DNA of 64,000 nucleotides, from contig JAFLVO010000001.1 in the NCBI GenBank assembly GCA_022508245.1, positions 682,001 through 746,000 on the forward strand. The letters run 5' to 3'. Source of the DNA: Clostridiales bacterium (GTDB lineage: Bacteria; Bacillota; Clostridia; Christensenellales; Borkfalkiaceae). This document shows positions 59,771 to 64,000 of the stretch, piece after piece (the first letter of the stretch is position 1; each line of letters begins with the position of its first letter). The notes beneath the pieces were generated by a model. That model was given only the letters and a program-made list of their open reading frames with translations, made no database searches and was not told the DNA's origin. A program made the translations under genes and the position numbers.

Positions 59771-61219
59771 TTAAAAGGGGATTCCCTCGTCGGGAGGTAT
59801 ATCATCGTCATCATAGGGTACGTAATCGGGTTGGGGAGCCGGAGGAGTCTGACCGCCTGCACGCGCCTCCATTTCTTCATTGAATTCGGGGTTGACAAAC
59901 TTTGTGAGTTCACCCTTGAAGCGGAGTTTAATTCTCTCAAGTCCGCCATGCCTGTTCTTGGCAACGTTGAGAATCGCCTCTCCTTTAACAACCTTGTTTT
60001 TAAGAATATCTTCTTCGGATGCGGTCACGTCCGGACGGTTGATAAACATTACCATATCGGCGTCCTGCTCAATAGCACCCGACTCACGAAGATCGGAGAG
60101 CTGCGGCTCGCCCGACTGAATACGGCGAAGCTGGGAAAGCGCAATTACGGGCACTTCCAACTCTTTAGCCATAATTTTTAAATCACGTGTAATTGAAGCA
60201 ACCTCCAAAACCCTGTTTTCCTCGTTTTTTCTTCCGCTTGACATAAGCTGAATGTAGTCAATCATTATGAGGTCAAGCTGGTCGTTGTTGCGCGCCTTTA
60301 TTCTGCGGCACTTTGATAGAATTTCGGCAGGCGTAACGCGTGAGCTATCGTCTATAAATATTCTGCTCTTGCGCAATTTCTCGCTTGCCTTTGCCAAGCG
60401 CTTCCAGTCGTTGTCTGTAAGCTTTCCCGACATACCGCTCGACATACTTACGCCGGCAGTACTGAATAAAAGCCGTTGTAAAATCTCGGTTTCAGACATT
60501 TCAAGTGAAAATACGGCGCACACCTTGCCTTCTCCTACCGCAGCGTGTTCGACTATATTCATAGCGAGCGAGGTTTTACCCATACCGGGGCGGGCAGCAA
60601 TTACTATAAGATTTGATTTTTGCAGACCGTTTGTGAGCTTGTCCAGCCTTATAAAGCCCGTTGAAAGTCCACGGTATGCGTCTTTATCTTTTGCTAAATT
60701 GTTGAATTTTTCAATAACTACGTCGAGCCCGTCGCTTACCCTTATATCCCTGACGGAAGAAGTATCTTTTGACCGGGAAACGTCGTAAATTTTTTCTTCT
60801 GCAAACTGAATGCTCTTGACACTGTCGTCGCTCTTTTTTGAAAATTCAACAATATCGCGCGCAGCACGGATAAGGGCACGGTTGGTGCTGTCTCTCTTTA
60901 CGATGTCGAAATAATACTTATAGTTTGCAGCCGAAGGAGTTATCTGCGCCAGCTCGGTGATATAGGAAATACCGCCCGCTTTCTCTAAATTACCGTCGTT
61001 TTCAAGTCTGTCCGAAAGGGTAATTATATCAAGCGGTCTTCTCTCGGCAAATACCGCTTTTATTGCCGATATTATGTGCTGATGGGACTCCTGATAAAAG
61101 TCCTTTTCCTCAAGCCCGTCCAAAACGTCCGCAAGTATTTCGTTGTCAATAATCATACACCCAAGAAGCGACTGTTCAGCCTCCAAATTATTGGGCATGA
61201 CGTTGATTTTGTCTGACAT
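59771..61219 (-). CDS. dnaB: Replicative DNA helicase DnaB (DnaC)
   Basis: 482 aa. N-terminal collar domain (NNLEAEQSLLGCMIIDNEIL) and RecA-like motor with Walker A IAARPGMGKTSLAMNI (~205), Walker B DLIMIDYIQLMSSG and DnaB signature LRESGAIEQDADMVMFINR. Hexamer that unwinds DNA at the fork. The C terminus is acidic and proline-rich. Seventeen bp follow pepF; the Shine-Dalgarno sequence is weak. Confidence 0.98.
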   Translation of the reverse strand: MSDKINVMPNNLEAEQSLLGCMIIDNEILADVLDGLEEKDFYQESHQHIISAIKAVFAERRPLDIITLSDRLENDGNLEKAGGISYITELAQITPSAANYKYYFDIVKRDSTNRALIRAARDIVEFSKKSDDSVKSIQFAEEKIYDVSRSKDTSSVRDIRVSDGLDVVIEKFNNLAKDKDAYRGLSTGFIRLDKLTNGLQKSNLIVIAARPGMGKTSLAMNIVEHAAVGEGKVCAVFSLEMSETEILQRLLFSTAGVSMSSGMSGKLTDNDWKRLAKASEKLRKSRIFIDDSSRVTPAEILSKCRRIKARNNDQLDLIMIDYIQLMSSGRKNEENRVLEVASITRDLKIMAKELEVPVIALSQLRRIQSGEPQLSDLRESGAIEQDADMVMFINRPDVTASEEDILKNKVVKGEAILNVAKNRHGGLERIKLRFKGELTKFVNPEFNEEMEARAGGQTPPAPQPDYVPYDDDDIPPDEGIPF

Positions 61220-61236
61220 AGTACTCTGTAAACCCG

Positions 61237-63015
61237 TTAAATATTCATTAATTGCTCTAATTTGGTCAATGTTTCATCAAATTCTTTCATAGCGACCTCG
61301 AAAGGCGCCGTCTTGGAAAGATCCACTCCGGCATACTTTAACAGGCTTACGGGATCGGTCGAAGCCCCGCCCGAGAGGAATTTGAAGTAGTCTTTTACGG
61401 CTTTATCTCCCTCCGTTAAAATACGCTTTGCAATATTTATTGCGGCGGTTATTCCCGTTGCATATTTGTAAACGTAGAACGAACTGTAGAAGTGAGGTAT
61501 TCTCGCCCACTCGCAGGAAATGTTGTAATCGTGTTCTATACCGTCGCCGTAGTACTTTTTACCGATATCGGCATACAGTGCGCAGAGCGCGTCCTTTGTG
61601 AGGGGCTCTCCCCTTTCCGCCATTGCGTGCGCGCCGTACTCAAATTCGGCAAACATAGTCTGCCTATGCAGAGTTGCGCGTATTGTGTCGAGATAGTAAT
61701 TGAGAAGATATTTTTGTAACTCAACGTCGTCTCCGTGCTTTTTGAGCATATATTTCAAAAGCAGAACCTCGTTGACGGTGCTTGCAACCTCGGCGACAAA
61801 AATTTTGTATTCACTCTTTGCAAATGGCTGATTCTTACTTGAAAAATAGGTGTGAAGCGAATGCCCCATCTCGTGCGCAATCGTAAAGATATCATTGAGC
61901 TTGGGTTTATAATTCAAAAGCACAAATGGATGCAGTCCCGCACAGCGTATGCTGTAAGCGCCGTTGCGCTTGCCATCCGTCTCTTCGACGTCTATCCATC
62001 TCTCATCGTGCGCTTTTTTCAAAAGCGCCTGATACTCTTTACCGAGGCACGCAAGTCCTTCTATTACGTAGTCGTAAGCTTCGTCATAGGGCATTTTAAT
62101 CTCAACGCCGTCAACGAGCGGAGTATTTATATCGTAAAAGTACAGTTTATCGTAGCCGAGTATCTTCTTCCTGTCATCTATATAGCGGTGCAAGGAAGCA
62201 AGATTATCGTCAACCGACTTCAAAAGGTTGTTATATACGCTGATATCTACATCTTCGGAGAAAAGCGCGTGTTCAAGGCAGGAGCCGTATTTGTACACCT
62301 TGGCAAGATATACGTCCTTTTTCACGTTTCCGTAATAGGTTGAAGTGATAGTATTTATAAGACTCTTATAAGCCCCGTAATATTTCTCGTACGCCTCTTT
62401 TCTCTTCTCCCTGTTCGTAGAACTTATGATAACGCCGTAAAGTCCGTGGCTTAATTTGACCTTCTTTCCTTCCCACTCGATTTCAGGCAGAGGAAGGTCG
62501 GCGTTGTCTATCATGCCGAACGTAGTTGAAAAGGTTTCGAATAATTCCCCAGCCATACCTATGAGTCTTTCGCACTCCTCGGAAATTACGTGGGGCTTGC
62601 GGGCGATAATTCTCTTAATCTGATAATCGTAGTCCGAAAAATCTTTATCATTTATTAGGCTCTGCAAATATTTATCGTCCTGTGAAGCCATTTCGGGTTC
62701 AAAGAACGCATATTGAGTGGCATACACCGAAAAAAGACCGTAAATCTTTTCCATATATGCGCCGTATTTTGAAACGGTTGCGTCCTCGTCGTGTCTCATC
62801 TGTGCATAGACTGCAAGCCTTTCAAGCTCCATATCTAAGACGCTAGACTTCTTTAAAAGCTCCAAAAGAACCTTTTTATCGCCAAGCTTGCCCGAATATT
62901 CGGAAAAATTTAAATTTTGTGAAACTTCTTCAAACTTCTCCTCCCATTTTTCATCGGTAGCAAAAATTTCAGCTATATTCCATTTGTATTTGTTTTCAAC
63001 CTGTTCTCTCTTCAT
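61237..63015 (-). CDS. pepF: Oligoendopeptidase F (M3B)
   Basis: 592 aa cytoplasmic zinc peptidase cleaving oligopeptides. HEXXH site in TIAHEMGHSLHTYFSS near 380 with the distal Glu in VAEVASTVNEVLL. N-terminal M3 helical domain. AAGGAG 6 nt before the ATG; 14 bp after lepB. Confidence 0.97.
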   Translation of the reverse strand: MKREQVENKYKWNIAEIFATDEKWEEKFEEVSQNLNFSEYSGKLGDKKVLLELLKKSSVLDMELERLAVYAQMRHDEDATVSKYGAYMEKIYGLFSVYATQYAFFEPEMASQDDKYLQSLINDKDFSDYDYQIKRIIARKPHVISEECERLIGMAGELFETFSTTFGMIDNADLPLPEIEWEGKKVKLSHGLYGVIISSTNREKRKEAYEKYYGAYKSLINTITSTYYGNVKKDVYLAKVYKYGSCLEHALFSEDVDISVYNNLLKSVDDNLASLHRYIDDRKKILGYDKLYFYDINTPLVDGVEIKMPYDEAYDYVIEGLACLGKEYQALLKKAHDERWIDVEETDGKRNGAYSIRCAGLHPFVLLNYKPKLNDIFTIAHEMGHSLHTYFSSKNQPFAKSEYKIFVAEVASTVNEVLLLKYMLKKHGDDVELQKYLLNYYLDTIRATLHRQTMFAEFEYGAHAMAERGEPLTKDALCALYADIGKKYYGDGIEHDYNISCEWARIPHFYSSFYVYKYATGITAAINIAKRILTEGDKAVKDYFKFLSGGASTDPVSLLKYAGVDLSKTAPFEVAMKEFDETLTKLEQLMNI

Positions 63016-63029
63016 AGCAATCTCCTTTT

Positions 63030-63701
63030 TTAATTACCCAATAAGGTGAAATGAAAAAACGTATAAAACGCAGTTGATGCGTTCTTTGAACGCAAAGACC
63101 AATCGGGCACAACTCCGACAAGATTATTCAGCGGAATATCCCCGTACTTTTTATCACGGCTGTCACGGCTTTCGTTTCTGTTATCGCCGAGCAAGAACAT
63201 ACAGCCTTCAGCAACTTGGTGTCTGGCAAACGTATTATAAGGGTCTGTCGGCGAATTTTTTTCTGCGTAGAGATAGCTTTCCTTAACTTCTTTGTCGTTG
63301 ACGTATAATACGCCTGCCTTAAGCTCAACCCACTCTCCGCCGAAAGCCACTACTCGCTTAATTAGTTTGTTAGTATAGCTGTTTGTTGTGTCGGGGCTGT
63401 AAACGACGACGACATCCCCACGGTCGGGCTTTACATGCGTATTTATATAGATGTAATCGCCTCCCTTTTTATAGGGGCTTTCCGCCCCCGTCAAAGTCGG
63501 GGTCATTGAGCCGTCGATAATGTAAATTCCCGTATAGAAAGTTACAAAAAGCGCTTCCAAAAACAAAACAACTATCACGCACAACCCGATTATCAAAGTG
63601 CGGATAAATAAAGATTTTTTCTTTCTGCGTTCCGCGCCGCAGAGGGTTTCCCCTACGTCAACCATAGTGATTAAATTGTCATTTTCGGCAATATCAGTCA
63701 T
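63030..63701 (-). CDS. lepB: Signal peptidase I
   Basis: 223 aa from ATG 63699-63701. One transmembrane helix (about 36-60) after a cytoplasmic N-terminal tail; catalytic Ser in IIDGSMTPTL and catalytic Lys in NKLIKRVVAFGGEWVE; GDNRNESRDSR box near the end. Cleaves signal peptides of exported proteins, including those at 1-7 kb. Begins 4 bp after the upstream gene's stop. Confidence 0.95.
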   Translation of the reverse strand: MTDIAENDNLITMVDVGETLCGAERRKKKSLFIRTLIIGLCVIVVLFLEALFVTFYTGIYIIDGSMTPTLTGAESPYKKGGDYIYINTHVKPDRGDVVVVYSPDTTNSYTNKLIKRVVAFGGEWVELKAGVLYVNDKEVKESYLYAEKNSPTDPYNTFARHQVAEGCMFLLGDNRNESRDSRDKKYGDIPLNNLVGVVPDWSLRSKNASTAFYTFFHFTLLGN

Positions 63702-63705
63702 ATTT

Positions 63706-64000
63706 TTATAGCCAGATAAAATTATTGATAGCAAACGGAGACAAGCTGTTTATGGTAAATTTAAGCTCTCTTTCAAACGTATCCAAAGCAACGCCGTTCG
63801 CATTTTTAAATACTTTGCTTTCAGCAATAATTTTCTGCCATACTCCTCCGATAACGTTGAATACGGCACTGTATTCTTCGCCCGTTTCTCTATCGATAAA
63901 CGAAATATTGACGTTCTCGGTCAAATCGCAGAAGACGTCAACGGATAAAACGTTCCCTGCGCTCGGGGCATAGACGGGATTGTTAATCCTAAAACTCGAA
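63706..64000 (-). CDS. Unidentified protein, 5' end outside window
   Basis: The frame is open from the right edge to a stop at 63706 (98 codons seen). Visible residues are beta-rich: PVYAPSAGNVLSVDVFCDLT, ISFIDRETGEEYSAVFNVIG, LKFTINSLSPFAINNFIWL. A shorter TTG-start reading at 63924 is not needed because the frame continues upstream. No motif recognised. It directly precedes lepB in the same direction. Confidence 0.6.
   Translation of the reverse strand, partial: SSFRINNPVYAPSAGNVLSVDVFCDLTENVNISFIDRETGEEYSAVFNVIGGVWQKIIAESKVFKNANGVALDTFERELKFTINSLSPFAINNFIWL

Overview
The window looks like a chromosomal piece of an uncultured, spore-forming, low-to-mid GC member of the Clostridia (Bacillota). 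The evidence is a complete spoIIIAA-spoIIIAH operon, spoIVB, the gene neighbourhood asp23-nusB-ispA-tlyA-nadK-argR-recN-spoIVB, AdhE-type fermentation, CxxC-rich Gram-positive surface proteins and a low-molecular-weight phosphatase next to rpiB and tsaC. Translation uses the standard code: TGA is a normal stop and TGG is Trp. Nothing here fixes the genus.

Layout. 1-7.3 kb: a minus-strand set of four secreted or anchored proteins (lipoprotein, CxxC-repeat/thioredoxin lipoprotein, papain-like C1A protease, subtilase with leucine-rich repeats cut by the left edge). 7.3-7.8 kb: gene debris, namely an orphan membrane anchor, the last ~24 codons of a second spoIVB with its own terminator, and two tiny ORFs. 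7.8-15.1 kb: a minus-strand operon (acetyltransferase, cupin, BspA-type LRR lipoprotein, heterodimeric ABC exporter, ferredoxin-type aldo/keto reductase) divergent from a LysR regulator at 15.2 kb. 16.2-20.1 kb: a flavodoxin/NTF2-like/SDR operon, then a MATE exporter with a second acetyltransferase. 20.3-31.3 kb: the most unusual block, one minus-strand transcription unit of six tightly packed genes (HTH/coiled-coil regulator, giant Upf1-like helicase, large protein with a C-terminal HEPN RNase motif, coiled-coil protein, Clp-like AAA+ ATPase, NrdG-like radical SAM enzyme). I do not recognise it as a named system. It has the make-up of a defence or stress-response operon, but that role is inferred.

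31.7-42.9 kb: the conserved sporulation and housekeeping cluster, all minus strand. xseA, xseB and dxs, usual members in Clostridia, are missing, and spo0A does not follow spoIVB; the accessory region lies there instead. 43.1-43.4 kb: tRNA-Leu(AAG) with a duplicated 3' end and a hairpin-rich repeat. 43.5-48.1 kb: coaE-polA and coaX-ECF transporter (coenzyme A and DNA repair). 48.26-48.54 kb: a non-coding fold-back element with 27-bp inverted ends. 48.7-64 kb: housekeeping genes (nudix, TSCPD protein, adhE, tRNA-Leu(CAG), comEC, rpiB, LMW phosphatase, tsaC, dnaB, pepF, lepB).

Two cross-cutting patterns stand out. First, at least six genes (the acetyltransferase and lysR at 15.1 kb, nadK, polA, an 81-aa gene and comEC) have no Shine-Dalgarno sequence but carry a -35/-10 promoter whose -10 hexamer ends exactly 6 nt before the ATG, so their mRNAs should be leaderless. 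Second, several intergenic regions hold displaced 3' ends of nearby genes (spoIVB, tRNA-Leu, perhaps coaE). The spoIVB copies form 25-bp identical direct repeats around the whole 7.6-31.7 kb accessory region, as an integrated element would, although no integrase is visible.
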